64,000 nt of DNA from positions 1 through 64,000 of the forward strand of contig CALUWM010000004.1 of the NCBI GenBank assembly GCA_944324485.1. Direction: 5' to 3'. The notes under the pieces are model-generated. The model saw nothing but the letters and a program-made list of their open reading frames with translations, was not told where the DNA came from and ran no database searches. Source of the stretch: Candidatus Gastranaerophilales bacterium (GTDB taxonomy: Bacteria > Cyanobacteriota > Vampirovibrionia > Gastranaerophilales > Gastranaerophilaceae). The position numbers and the translations under genes are program-made. Numbering within the stretch: position 1 is the first letter of the stretch; every line of letters begins with the position of its first letter. Positions 28,336 through 36,590 of the stretch are shown piece by piece.

Positions 28336-28359
28336 AACTCTCCTTTTGGAGAGTTTTTT
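28336..28359 (+). terminator. Terminator of tRNA-Leu
   Basis: AACTCTCC, TTTT loop, GGAGAGTT and six T, only 4 nt after the CCA. Confidence 0.9.
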
Positions 28360-28735
28360 ATTGCAATTTTTTTGTTTTACATGCGATTTTTTTTGTTATG
28401 CACAAATATAAAAAATGTGATAATTTGTGTTAAGAAATGTTAAATTAATTATGTCTGATTAATAATAATGTTCAGTATGTTTAATAAAATAATTAATAAA
28501 AAATTACTTCTAAACTAAATAATGTAAGACAAACACTAAAAAAAATGATAATATAACAAAGCAAGTGTTCAAGTTAATATTTTAAGAATATAAATATGAT
28601 TGTAAAAAATAAATTTCGTTAAAAAGTTAGTCGTTACATAAGTTAAAAATTAGCAACAAAAAAGTCATTTTATTAAGTCAGAAATTTTTTATTAATATAT
28701 AGGTAATAGTGTGTAAATGTTATTGGAGGAAATCA
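28360..28735 (+). other. 376-nt AT-rich region upstream of the HEAT gene
   Basis: No supported ORF on either strand and no stable hairpin. It is very rich in A and T. A weak promoter-like pair (TTAAGT and TATATA, 17-nt spacer, near 28674-28702) precedes the HEAT gene. A long 5' leader or small RNA cannot be excluded from sequence alone. Confidence 0.5.
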
Positions 28736-29590
28736 ATGACAATTAGTGTGAACAATCGAAAAAAGACAGCTAAGAAATCTTTTGAGGAATTGGTTAAGGA
28801 TTTAAAAACTTCAAATTCTGAAAAAGTCCGTTATAACGCTGCAAGAATTCTTGGCGAAATGGGAGATTTCTCTGCAGTTAATCCCCTAATCGATGTTCTT
28901 AAAAACGATAAAAATGGCTCTGTACGTTTGTATGCAGCTCGTGCTTTAGGTGAGCTTGGCGATACAAATGCAACAGTTCCTTTAATTGAATCATTAAGAT
29001 TAGATAGAAATGTTGACGTAAGAGTTCGTGCAGCACGTGCTTTAGGACGTCTTGGTGGTGAGATAGTTGTTGAACCATTAGTTGAGGCTCTTAATGATGA
29101 AAATCCACAAGTATGTATTACTGCAACTGAAGCTTTAATTGAAATTGGTGATGTTGCTACTGATGCTTTAATTGAGTCATTGGATCATGAAAAAGTTAAT
29201 GTACGTTGCGATGCTACTCGTGCATTGGGTGAAATCGGAAATCCTAAATGTGTAGATAAAATTATTGGAATGTTAAATGATGAGTGGGTTAATGTTCGAA
29301 TTTATGCAGTAACTTCACTTGGTAAATTAAATGACAAAAAAGCTGTCCCTGCCTTAATTGAAGTGATGAAAAATGAAAAAGAAAATGATCTTGTAAGAGC
29401 TGGTGCTGCAGCAGCACTTGGTGTTTTAAGAGATCAAAGAGCATTACTTCCTTTAAGAGAACTAATCATTAACGCTGAAGAATTAGGTGAGCTTGAAGAT
29501 ACAGCTTTAAAATCATTTAAGAAAATTATGGCTGCAAATTGGGAAGCAATGCAAGGTGCTCAAAACGTTAAAAAACCAAGCTTCTTTTAA
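28736..29590 (+). CDS. HEAT-repeat protein (PBS-lyase-like repeats)
   Basis: 284 aa from ATG 28736; a perfect GGAGGA (28725-28730) selects it over the GTG at 28709. About seven HEAT units of the type VRxxAARALGELGD, as in E/F-type phycobilisome lyases and many scaffold proteins. Residues 1-35 are basic and low-complexity. No pigment-synthesis gene is near, so a protein-protein scaffold is likelier than bilin lyase. Codon use is fairly optimal and a strong terminator follows, suggesting good expression. Confidence 0.9.
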   Translation: MTISVNNRKKTAKKSFEELVKDLKTSNSEKVRYNAARILGEMGDFSAVNPLIDVLKNDKNGSVRLYAARALGELGDTNATVPLIESLRLDRNVDVRVRAARALGRLGGEIVVEPLVEALNDENPQVCITATEALIEIGDVATDALIESLDHEKVNVRCDATRALGEIGNPKCVDKIIGMLNDEWVNVRIYAVTSLGKLNDKKAVPALIEVMKNEKENDLVRAGAAAALGVLRDQRALLPLRELIINAEELGELEDTALKSFKKIMAANWEAMQGAQNVKKPSFF

Positions 29591-29603
29591 GGAATATAGA
29601 TTA

Positions 29604-29635
29604 TAAAAATGCTCCCTAAGTAGGGAGCATTTTTT
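29604..29635. terminator. Bidirectional terminator
   Basis: ATGCTCCCTA / TAGGGAGCAT with a 2-nt centre, preceded by five A and followed by five T. Serves the HEAT gene and the convergent small secreted-protein gene. Confidence 0.85.
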
Positions 29636-29640
29636 ATTTA

Positions 29641-29928
29641 TTAAATTCTGTTGTGCCAAACTCCGCCTTGTCTATCAATTATTGCATCATAAAATGACCA
29701 TAATCTAAAGACTCCAGTTAGTCCCAATACCGCATGTGTTACGTTTTTTTCTGTTGATTGTCCGTTAATTGCTTGTCCAATTCCTGGCCAAATTAAAAGT
29801 GAACATATTGATGCACCGACACTTCTTCCTGAAATCTGTCCATCTGTGCCATGTGTACCTGCGGCATAGCTTGCAGGAAATGCGGCCAGTATTAATAATG
29901 TAGTTAAAATAGCTATTTTCTTTTTCAT
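29641..29928 (-). CDS. Small secreted or membrane protein
   Basis: 95 aa from ATG 29928, which has a textbook AAAGGAGG SD; an in-frame extension to 30087 runs back through pepA and is not real. Signal peptide MKKKIAILTTLLILAAFPASYA; the mature part has a hydrophobic helix (SVGASICSLLIWPGIGQAING) and a short basic end. Function unknown. It lies 11 nt downstream of pepA on the same strand, so it could be in the same transcript. Confidence 0.8.
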   Translation of the reverse strand: MKKKIAILTTLLILAAFPASYAAGTHGTDGQISGRSVGASICSLLIWPGIGQAINGQSTEKNVTHAVLGLTGVFRLWSFYDAIIDRQGGVWHNRI

Positions 29929-29939
29929 ACTTCCTCCTT

Positions 29940-31412
29940 TTAACTTAGTATATAATTTATCAGACTTCTTATCATAACTCCTGTCGGACCGGATAAAGTT
30001 TCTTTGTTTGATTTTTCTAAATAAGCTGTTCCTGCAATATCTAAGTGCATCCATGCTTTTGATTTTGTAAAATTTGATAAAAACCATGCAGCAGTTGATG
30101 TTCCGGCGTTTCTTCCGCCAGTGTTTTTGAAATCTGCTATTTCTGATTTAAGATTGTCTTTAAGTTCGTCAATTATTGGCATTTGCCAAACATTTTCGCA
30201 ATATTTTTCAGATATTTCTTTAAAATTATTAATTTGATTTTGATTATTTCCCATAATACCTGTTATATTATTACCAAGTGCAACGATTACAGCTCCGGTT
30301 AATGTCGCGATGTCAATAACTTCATCAACGTTTAGTTTGTCTGCATAACATAGTGCATCTGCTAGTGTAATTCTGCCTTCAGCGTCTGTGTTATCAACTT
30401 CTATTGTTTTTCCGTTCATTGCTGTTAGTATATCGCCTTGTTTGTATGCAGACCCTGATGTCATATTTTCGCAAAGTGCTGATATAACATGGACTTCGAC
30501 ATCAGGTTGTAATTTAGCTATTGCTTGAATTATACCAAGTACGCTTGCTGCACCTGTCATATCTGATTTCATTGTTAGCATAGAGGTTGCCGGTTTTATA
30601 TTCATTCCTCCGGCATCAAATGTTATTCCTTTTCCAATTAGTGCTATTTTTTTTCTTGGAGTATTGTTAGGTTTATATGTTAAATGTATAAACATCGGTT
30701 CGTTTACACTGCCTTGCCCTACCGCAAGAAAAGCATTCATGTTTAATTCTTTTATTTGATGTTTGTTGTATATTTTTGCTTCAAGCTTATGTTCTTTTGC
30801 AATTTCTTCTGCCAGATTTGCAATGTACAATGGGGTTGCTATTTGTGCTGATTCGTTTACTAAGTCTTTTGCAAACTTCATTGCAAATGAAACAAAAGCG
30901 CCTTTTTCCGTTCCTTTTTCAATTTCAAGATTATTATTTAAATTTAATAGTTCCAGAGTTTCAACTTTGTTTTTATCTTTAATATATTTATCGAATTGGT
31001 ATAGTCCTATTCTTGCTCCTGAAACAGTTATTTGTGCTATATCTTCTTGGTTAAAATTGGCATTTTGGCAGCAATGTTCAATTATTTCGATACCTATGGT
31101 CTTGTTTTTTGTCATTGTCTTTGCTATTCTTGCTGCATTTGCAACGCATTGAGAGTATTTTTGTCTTGTAAATTCACTTTTTTTCCCAAGACCTTCTATT
31201 AAAACTTTAATATTTTTATTAATTGAAAATTTAAAAGTTTCTTGAAATTTACCAGTAATACTTTTATAGTCAAATATTTGTTCTGATAGCTGCCCATTGG
31301 ATAGATTGTCAAGATATTTAAAAAGTTCGCTTTTTTCATCATCATCTTCAAATATAAAGCAAATTAAAGTATCTGAACTTAATTCTTCTATATTTTTGGT
31401 TACAAATCTCAT
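29940..31412 (-). CDS. pepA: Leucyl aminopeptidase (M17)
   Basis: 490 aa. Two-metal aminopeptidase removing N-terminal residues. Signature GKGITFDAGGMNIKP (catalytic Lys and metal Asp), MKSDMTGAA, and NTDAEGRITLADAL (metal Asp/Glu and catalytic Arg). Length normal. SD AGAGGAG; the start overlaps the trmFO stop by 4 nt. Confidence 0.95.
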   Translation of the reverse strand: MRFVTKNIEELSSDTLICFIFEDDDEKSELFKYLDNLSNGQLSEQIFDYKSITGKFQETFKFSINKNIKVLIEGLGKKSEFTRQKYSQCVANAARIAKTMTKNKTIGIEIIEHCCQNANFNQEDIAQITVSGARIGLYQFDKYIKDKNKVETLELLNLNNNLEIEKGTEKGAFVSFAMKFAKDLVNESAQIATPLYIANLAEEIAKEHKLEAKIYNKHQIKELNMNAFLAVGQGSVNEPMFIHLTYKPNNTPRKKIALIGKGITFDAGGMNIKPATSMLTMKSDMTGAASVLGIIQAIAKLQPDVEVHVISALCENMTSGSAYKQGDILTAMNGKTIEVDNTDAEGRITLADALCYADKLNVDEVIDIATLTGAVIVALGNNITGIMGNNQNQINNFKEISEKYCENVWQMPIIDELKDNLKSEIADFKNTGGRNAGTSTAAWFLSNFTKSKAWMHLDIAGTAYLEKSNKETLSGPTGVMIRSLINYILS

Positions 31413-32746
31413 TTTTGCTCCTCTATTATTTTTTTAATTTCTTCTATTTCTTCAAGTGATCTGTTTGAACGTATGGTATTTTTGTAATTTTTGTCTTTTG
31501 CTTTCTTTTTATCGCAAATTATTTCTTCTACAATCCCCCAGTTTGAGTTAATCGGTTGAAATTTTTTATGTTCTTCAAAAGTTATATATTCAACTAATGC
31601 CCCAAGCATGGTTTTATTAGATAATTTTATCATGTTTTTATTTTTTAGATATCTATCCATATTTATTGCACTTAACAATCCTGTTGCAATGCTTTCGGTG
31701 TAACCTTCGACACCGGTCAATTGCCCTGCAAAGAATAAGTTTTTATGTTTTTTTGTTTGTAAAAAACCGTTTAAAATTTTAGGAGAATTGATAAAGGTAT
31801 TAGCATGCATTACGCCGTACCTTATTATATTTGCATTTTCAAGCCCTGGGATTGAGTTTATTAATTTTTTTTGCTCGCCCCACACCAGATTTGTTTGAAA
31901 ACCTACAAGATTATATAAGTTTGCATGCTTATCATCTTGTCTTAGCTGAACAACTGCCCAAAATTGATGTTTTTTGAATTCTGTTTTAATTCTTTTATCA
32001 AAAATCCCGACTGGTTTTAAAGGACCAAATCTTAGAGTATCTTTGCCTCTTGATGCCATAACTTCTATTGGCATACAGCCTTCAAAATAGTTTGCTTCAA
32101 ACTCTTTTAGCGGCGCTCTTTTTGCTGTTGTAAGTATCTCATAAAATTTTTCATATTCTTCTTTTGTCATGGGGCAATTTATAAAGTCCGCTTCTCCTTT
32201 GTCCCAACGTGACGCATAGAATGCTTTTTCAAAGTTTATAGATTTTTTTTCAACTATGGGTGCTACTGCGTCAAAAAAGTGAAAATTGCTTTCTCCAAAT
32301 TCTGATTTTATATCTTGAGTTAATTCTTCTGCCGTGAGCGGTCCTGTCGCTATAATTGTTGGAATAGTTGTATCTATTTTTTTATATTTTTCTACAATTA
32401 AGTTTATTTTTTTGTTAGATTTTATAATATTTTCAATTTCTTTTGAAAATCCAAATCTGTCTATTGATAGTGAATTTCCGGATGGCACTGAACATTTTTT
32501 TGCGGTTTTAATTAACGTTGAACCTAATCTTAGTGCTTCTTCTTTTAAAAGTCCTGAGGCGTTAAGTATATCTAGAGAACCTAGACTGTTTGAGCATACA
32601 AATTCCGCCGGATATGCTGTTTGATGTGCTCCTGTTTGATATTTTGGGCGCATTTCAATTAAATCTATTTCATATCCTTTGTTTGCAAGATATATGGCAG
32701 CTTCTGCACCTGCAAGTCCTGCTCCGATAATTTTTATCTTGGTCAT
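31409..32746 (-). CDS. trmFO: tRNA (uracil-54 C5)-methyltransferase, folate/FAD-dependent
   Basis: 445 aa. FAD-binding IIGAGLAGAEAAIYLANKGYEIDLIEMRP; TrmFO hallmarks HQTAYPAEFVCSNSLGS (Cys region), KRAPLKEFEANYFEGCMPIE and GVEGYTESIATGLLSAIN. Makes T54 in tRNA with methylene-THF as carbon donor, as in Firmicutes, Cyanobacteria and some others. Start coupled to pepA, ATG preceded by a weak AGCGGA SD. Confidence 0.96.
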   Translation of the reverse strand: MTKIKIIGAGLAGAEAAIYLANKGYEIDLIEMRPKYQTGAHQTAYPAEFVCSNSLGSLDILNASGLLKEEALRLGSTLIKTAKKCSVPSGNSLSIDRFGFSKEIENIIKSNKKINLIVEKYKKIDTTIPTIIATGPLTAEELTQDIKSEFGESNFHFFDAVAPIVEKKSINFEKAFYASRWDKGEADFINCPMTKEEYEKFYEILTTAKRAPLKEFEANYFEGCMPIEVMASRGKDTLRFGPLKPVGIFDKRIKTEFKKHQFWAVVQLRQDDKHANLYNLVGFQTNLVWGEQKKLINSIPGLENANIIRYGVMHANTFINSPKILNGFLQTKKHKNLFFAGQLTGVEGYTESIATGLLSAINMDRYLKNKNMIKLSNKTMLGALVEYITFEEHKKFQPINSNWGIVEEIICDKKKAKDKNYKNTIRSNRSLEEIEEIKKIIEEQK

Positions 32747-32885
32747 TTTTTTATCCGCTTATTTAATTATAATCCTTACATTTTTTTTGTTGTTTCTTTA
32801 ATATAACTTTACATTTATGATTTTTAGTTAAAGATTATTGTTTTTTGTGCCGAGAAATATTATATAGATTTTGGTGGTATATATT

Positions 32886-33017
32886 ATGAAAGCAGAAAAA
32901 AATTATTTTAATTGTAATGAACTTATTTTAAAAGGTATGTTGAAAAGACGTAGACTTGCTGTTTCTGCTATCTATAATATTTGCGATGTAAAAGAAAAAA
33001 TAAGAATAGTTAAGTAA
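32886..33017 (+). CDS. Possible 43-residue basic protein
   Basis: 43 codons from ATG 32886, preceded by a GGTGG motif (about 10 nt upstream) and ending directly at the convergent DivIC-like gene. The product is basic (MKAEKNYFNCNELILKGMLKRRRLAV..). It fits the gap between trmFO and the DivIC gene and has no stops. There is no homology I recognise; it could be chance. Confidence 0.4.
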   Translation: MKAEKNYFNCNELILKGMLKRRRLAVSAIYNICDVKEKIRIVK

Positions 33018-33470
33018 TTATTCTGATATTTTGTCAGATGCTATATCTTTATTGAACTTTGAGGAAAATGTTTCTAAGAATTTAATAAAAGCATTTTCTG
33101 GAAGTTTTTTTATTTCTTTTTCTTCTTCTTGAGGTTGGTTTATTATAATTAAAACTTCGTCTTTTCCTGCCATTTTTAAGTTGTTTCTTGCAATTGATTC
33201 AACTTTGTACATTGATGAGAAATTTTTTATTTCATTCTTTAATGTTCTGTTTCTTGTTTCTGCTTGGGTTTTTAGTTCTTGTGCTTTAATGATTTTGGTT
33301 TGATATACTACTATTTTTGCTAGATTTAATAACGCTGAGTAACTTATTTGAAAAACGCACAACAAAAGAACAATTGTAAGAAAAGAGTGATAGAATCGGA
33401 CTTTTCTTATTTTTTTCTTTTGTTGTTTTTGTACCCTTGTTTTTAAATTCATATATTTTGTACTTGCCAT
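33018..33470 (-). CDS. DivIC/FtsB-like septum formation initiator
   Basis: 150 aa. One TM helix (about 30-50), a short coiled coil and the typical DivIC ending VESIARNNLKMAGKDEVLIIINQP. Such bitopic proteins form the FtsQLB complex at the septum. A C-terminal acidic/basic tail of about 40 residues is extra. The ATG has no SD; a -10 like TAAAAT lies 6 nt upstream (see promoter). Confidence 0.85.
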   Translation of the reverse strand: MASTKYMNLKTRVQKQQKKKIRKVRFYHSFLTIVLLLCVFQISYSALLNLAKIVVYQTKIIKAQELKTQAETRNRTLKNEIKNFSSMYKVESIARNNLKMAGKDEVLIIINQPQEEEKEIKKLPENAFIKFLETFSSKFNKDIASDKISE

Positions 33471-33476
33471 AAATTA

Positions 33477-33505
33477 ATTTTAACTTAAATTCTAGTTTAT
33501 GATAA
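33477..33505 (-). promoter_or_regulatory. Promoter of the DivIC-like gene
   Basis: Minus strand: TTATCA (33500-33505), a 17-nt spacer and TAAAAT (33477-33482), then 6 nt to the ATG. No SD. Confidence 0.4.
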
Positions 33506-33506
33506 T

Positions 33507-34442
33507 TTATATCTGAAATTCGTAACAATATTTTGCAGTTATTTCATTTTGTTGATTATACTCTAATTCTTCTATATTTGTTTTTAACCAATCCAGTTTA
33601 TTAAGTGCATACATTGTTATTAGTTTTCTTACGGAATTGTTGTTTTGAGTAAGTTTGATTAATAATGATTTTTTTTCTTTAAAATTGTATATTAAAATAA
33701 ACCCGCCCGCACCTACTTTAGAAAAAAGTTTTCCTTTTGAAAGTTTAATTATATCGCTATCCAGTCTGTCATATCCGCCATATATTTCAGGATATTTTAT
33801 AATGGAATTAATTATTTTTTTGTATTTATCGTTATTGAAAAAGTTGTAGTATGCTTCGATTATATTTTTTGCGCTTAGTCCCCAAAGTGGAGTTGAACAT
33901 CCGTCTTTTGTTTTGTATTGGCTTTTATATCCTGAGAGTTCTGTTTGTTTGCTATATATTAATTTTTGTATGGGGTGGTCGTATGATGTATAGTTTTTGG
34001 TTTCATACCCGAGATATTTAGACATAGCTAGCATCATCAGATGTTTGCCGCAACAGTTGTTGTGAAATTTTGTTTTTTTACCTTTAAAGCTTCTTGTATC
34101 GAGTGGAGTATCAGGTTTTAAAATTAGATCTGAAATATTGATTTTTAAGCGTTTTGCAAGTCTTTTTAGAATTTCAATGTGTTTTGGACTTCCTGAATGC
34201 GATGCACAAAAAATAGCTATTTCTCTTTCTGATAAATTTAAATCTTGAATAATATTGCAATCAGATATTATACAGGCTTGAAGAGGTTTAGCCAATGAAC
34301 GCATAAAAAAAATATCTTCCGGATTTTTTCCTATGTGTTTTATGATTTTATTTTTGTCTGATAAATATATACTTCCATAATATTCGCAGTCAGTTATATT
34401 ATTTCTTTTTGTCGAAAGTAGAAGTTCTGGTTTGCTATTCAT
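33507..34442 (-). CDS. L-asparaginase II family protein
   Basis: 311 aa. Sequence KPLQACIISD, FCASHSGSPKHIEILKRLAKRLKI, CCGKHLMMLAMSKYLG and DGCSTPLWGLSA matches the plant-bacterial asparaginase II type (thermolabile, unlike the E. coli AnsB fold). Hydrolyses Asn to Asp plus ammonia. Starts 8 nt inside the preceding MshEN-like gene (overlap), so coupled. Confidence 0.85.
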   Translation of the reverse strand: MNSKPELLLSTKRNNITDCEYYGSIYLSDKNKIIKHIGKNPEDIFFMRSLAKPLQACIISDCNIIQDLNLSEREIAIFCASHSGSPKHIEILKRLAKRLKINISDLILKPDTPLDTRSFKGKKTKFHNNCCGKHLMMLAMSKYLGYETKNYTSYDHPIQKLIYSKQTELSGYKSQYKTKDGCSTPLWGLSAKNIIEAYYNFFNNDKYKKIINSIIKYPEIYGGYDRLDSDIIKLSKGKLFSKVGAGGFILIYNFKEKKSLLIKLTQNNNSVRKLITMYALNKLDWLKTNIEELEYNQQNEITAKYCYEFQI

Positions 34443-35187
34443 TTATGTTTAACATTTTCTTTAATCTTTTTTTCATTATAATATTTTCATTTTCTAATCT
34501 TGAGATTTCTCTTTGCATTCTTATTATTTGATCTTCTTCGTCTTTTTTATCGTTGTATTTTATTGAATTAAAGCCAATGCCTAAAGGAAGTCTTTTTTTG
34601 GCTTCATCTTTAAGTAATAAAAGGCTATCTAAGCCTTTATTGGTTATAAAGCCCATCTTAATTAATATGCTTGCCATTTTAATATGTCTTCCTTCGTCAT
34701 TTAATTCTTTCTGGTATCTTATTGCTTGTTCAAGTTGAAATACGTTAATTTTACCAATTCTTTTTAGAAATTCGCCCGTTTTAATTTTACCTGCAATAAA
34801 CATTGCAATAGCAACATTTTTGTTTGTTGTTTCATCCGTTATTTTAAAATATTCTAATTCCATTAATCTGCAAAATATTTTTGCAGTATCTGCTAATGTC
34901 CAGTTGTTTTTAACTGTGATATCAAACATATCACAACCATCCATTAGGTCTTGAAGAAAAATATAGTAACCTTCACTTAATCCAAGGGTTCTTTGGGCAA
35001 GCTCCTCTTTCCCTTTATATGTAAGAGTAGGTGACATTGATTGAAATAAATCATCAACTTGTACGAGCTCAGTAAAATCTTCTAGCTTTTTTTTCAAGTC
35101 TTCTAAGATTTCTTTTGTTACAACTTGTTTTACCCATATTGGTAGGTTTTTTATGTTTTGGATAAAAAGATCTGATGTTTTTTGCAT
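34435..35187 (-). CDS. MshEN-like (putative c-di-GMP-binding) protein with coiled-coil tail
   Basis: 250 aa. N-terminal part (about 1-125) unassigned. Residues 136-159 (KTGEFLKRIGKINVFQLEQA..Q) and 170-193 (KMASILIKMGFITNKGLDS..) match twice the MshEN spacing G-x2-L-x3-G-x6-L-x3-(L/I)-x2-Q, with Lys for the first Arg, a 10-residue linker instead of 5, Ala for the first Gly and Lys for the final Gln in the second copy. The C-terminal 30 residues form a coiled coil. MshEN domains bind c-di-GMP in secretion ATPases and other proteins. No ATPase follows. It is divergent from flaG-fliS-fliT. SD AAGGGG. Confidence 0.6.
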   Translation of the reverse strand: MQKTSDLFIQNIKNLPIWVKQVVTKEILEDLKKKLEDFTELVQVDDLFQSMSPTLTYKGKEELAQRTLGLSEGYYIFLQDLMDGCDMFDITVKNNWTLADTAKIFCRLMELEYFKITDETTNKNVAIAMFIAGKIKTGEFLKRIGKINVFQLEQAIRYQKELNDEGRHIKMASILIKMGFITNKGLDSLLLLKDEAKKRLPLGIGFNSIKYNDKKDEEDQIIRMQREISRLENENIIMKKRLKKMLNINE

Positions 35188-35301
35188 CTAAAATCCCCTT
35201 TTTAGTTAATTATAAACAACTTGTTAATTTTTATAAATACATTATATAATTTATTAAAATTTTTGTGAAATAAGTTATAATATTTAACGAAAGAAGTAAT
35301 T

Positions 35302-35739
35302 ATGGGTTTAGATGGTATTTCCGTAAATCAGCTTAGAGTAACACCAGAGCATAATTCCAGTGAGCTAAATAAAGTTCCTAAATTTTCATTGGATGTTTCT
35401 CGTGCTGTGGATGGTTTATCGGAAGGTCAAAAAATAGATCCGGATAAAGAGAGAGAAAAAGAAAAAAGGGAATTAAATAAACAATATAATTCTTCAGAAG
35501 ATGAAACAATAGAAAATTCTAATGCAGATTCATTAGATGTTGATTCTGTTGAGGTAGTAAAATATGATTTATCACAAAGTGATAGGTATATGCTCAAAGT
35601 CGATGATGATACAAATGAAATATTAATTATTGAAAAAGCATCAAAAAATATCGTTCAGAGAATAGATGCTGAAAACCTTTCAAATTTTGTCAGTTTTTTA
35701 TCTTTTCCACAGGGTAGTATTGTTAATAGGAAATTTTAA
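35302..35739 (+). CDS. flaG: FlaG-like flagellar protein
   Basis: 145 aa. The C-terminal 60 residues (DRYMLKVDDDTNEILIIEKASKNIVQRIDAENLSNFVSFL) match the FlaG domain; the N-terminal 75 residues are charged and flexible. FlaG influences filament length in some bacteria. SD GAAAGAAG. First gene of a tight flagellar set; the stop abuts fliS. Confidence 0.85.
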   Translation: MGLDGISVNQLRVTPEHNSSELNKVPKFSLDVSRAVDGLSEGQKIDPDKEREKEKRELNKQYNSSEDETIENSNADSLDVDSVEVVKYDLSQSDRYMLKVDDDTNEILIIEKASKNIVQRIDAENLSNFVSFLSFPQGSIVNRKF

Positions 35740-36213
35740 ATGAACCAGTATGTAAAACAATATCAAAAATCAAGTATTGAAACTGCTTCTCGTGAGCAGA
35801 TATTGATTATGCTTTATGATGGAGCAATTCAATTTTTAAATAAAGCAAAAATTTCTATGCAAAATAACGAAATTGAAGCGACGCATAATAATTTAATGGG
35901 GGCTCAAAATATAATTCAAGAATTTATCAATTCTTTAGATAGAGAAGTTGCTCCACAATTAGCAGAAAATTTAACAAGTTTGTATGAATATTTTATTCGT
36001 CGTTTAATACACGCAAATATCAAAAAAGAGATTGAGCCTATTGATGAGGTTTTAAAGTATTTAAAAAATTTAAAATCAACTTGGGAAAAAGCTATATTAA
36101 TTGCTCAACAAGAATCTAAAAATGAACTTGTAAAGAGTTCTGTTTCATCTGATTATTATGATGAAGAAGAGGATGAAGATGTTGAAGATGATGACGATGA
36201 GGATGAAGATTGA
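35740..36213 (+). CDS. fliS: Flagellar export chaperone FliS
   Basis: 157 aa. Classic FliS start: NQYVKQYQKSSIETASREQILIMLYDGAIQFLNKAKISM, then four helices. It binds flagellin before export. An unusual acidic tail (about residues 133-157, nearly all Asp/Glu) follows. It directly abuts flaG; its stop overlaps the next ATG by one base. Confidence 0.94.
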   Translation: MNQYVKQYQKSSIETASREQILIMLYDGAIQFLNKAKISMQNNEIEATHNNLMGAQNIIQEFINSLDREVAPQLAENLTSLYEYFIRRLIHANIKKEIEPIDEVLKYLKNLKSTWEKAILIAQQESKNELVKSSVSSDYYDEEEDEDVEDDDDEDED

Positions 36214-36590
36214 TGTTGAGTATAAATGATTTTAATCATTTAAGATTGTTGTATGATCAGTTTTTAAAAATGAATGCGCATATTAAAAAACTTGTATTAG
36301 CGGGAGATTGGGAAGCAGTTAATTATGCAATTCAAGATAAAGAAAAGTTACAGAGAAAAATTTTGAGTTTTGAAAAACCACACATTGAAGAAATCAAAAA
36401 ATGTCCTGAGCTTTTGAATTTTAGAAAAAAATTAATACAGTTAGAAAGTGAAAATATAGATTTAGTTAAGTCTTTAAGAAATGATATTATGAAAGAAATT
36501 TCTAATGTTAAATTGGCAAAAAAAATCTTAAATGCTTATGAGCCAACTACAAATAAGATAACTTCCACTTTTGAAATTAAGGATGAGTAA
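36213..36590 (+). CDS. FliT/FlgN-like flagellar chaperone
   Basis: 125 aa helical protein; start ATG overlaps the fliS stop (TGATG). N-terminal MLSINDFNHLRLLYDQFLKMNAHI and regular heptads (LQRKILSF, FRKKLIQLESENIDLVKSL). Position after fliS and size fit FliT (cap chaperone), but sequence similarity is weak, so the role is inferred from context. Convergent with the permease gene, with no spacer and no terminator visible. Confidence 0.65.
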   Translation: MLSINDFNHLRLLYDQFLKMNAHIKKLVLAGDWEAVNYAIQDKEKLQRKILSFEKPHIEEIKKCPELLNFRKKLIQLESENIDLVKSLRNDIMKEISNVKLAKKILNAYEPTTNKITSTFEIKDE

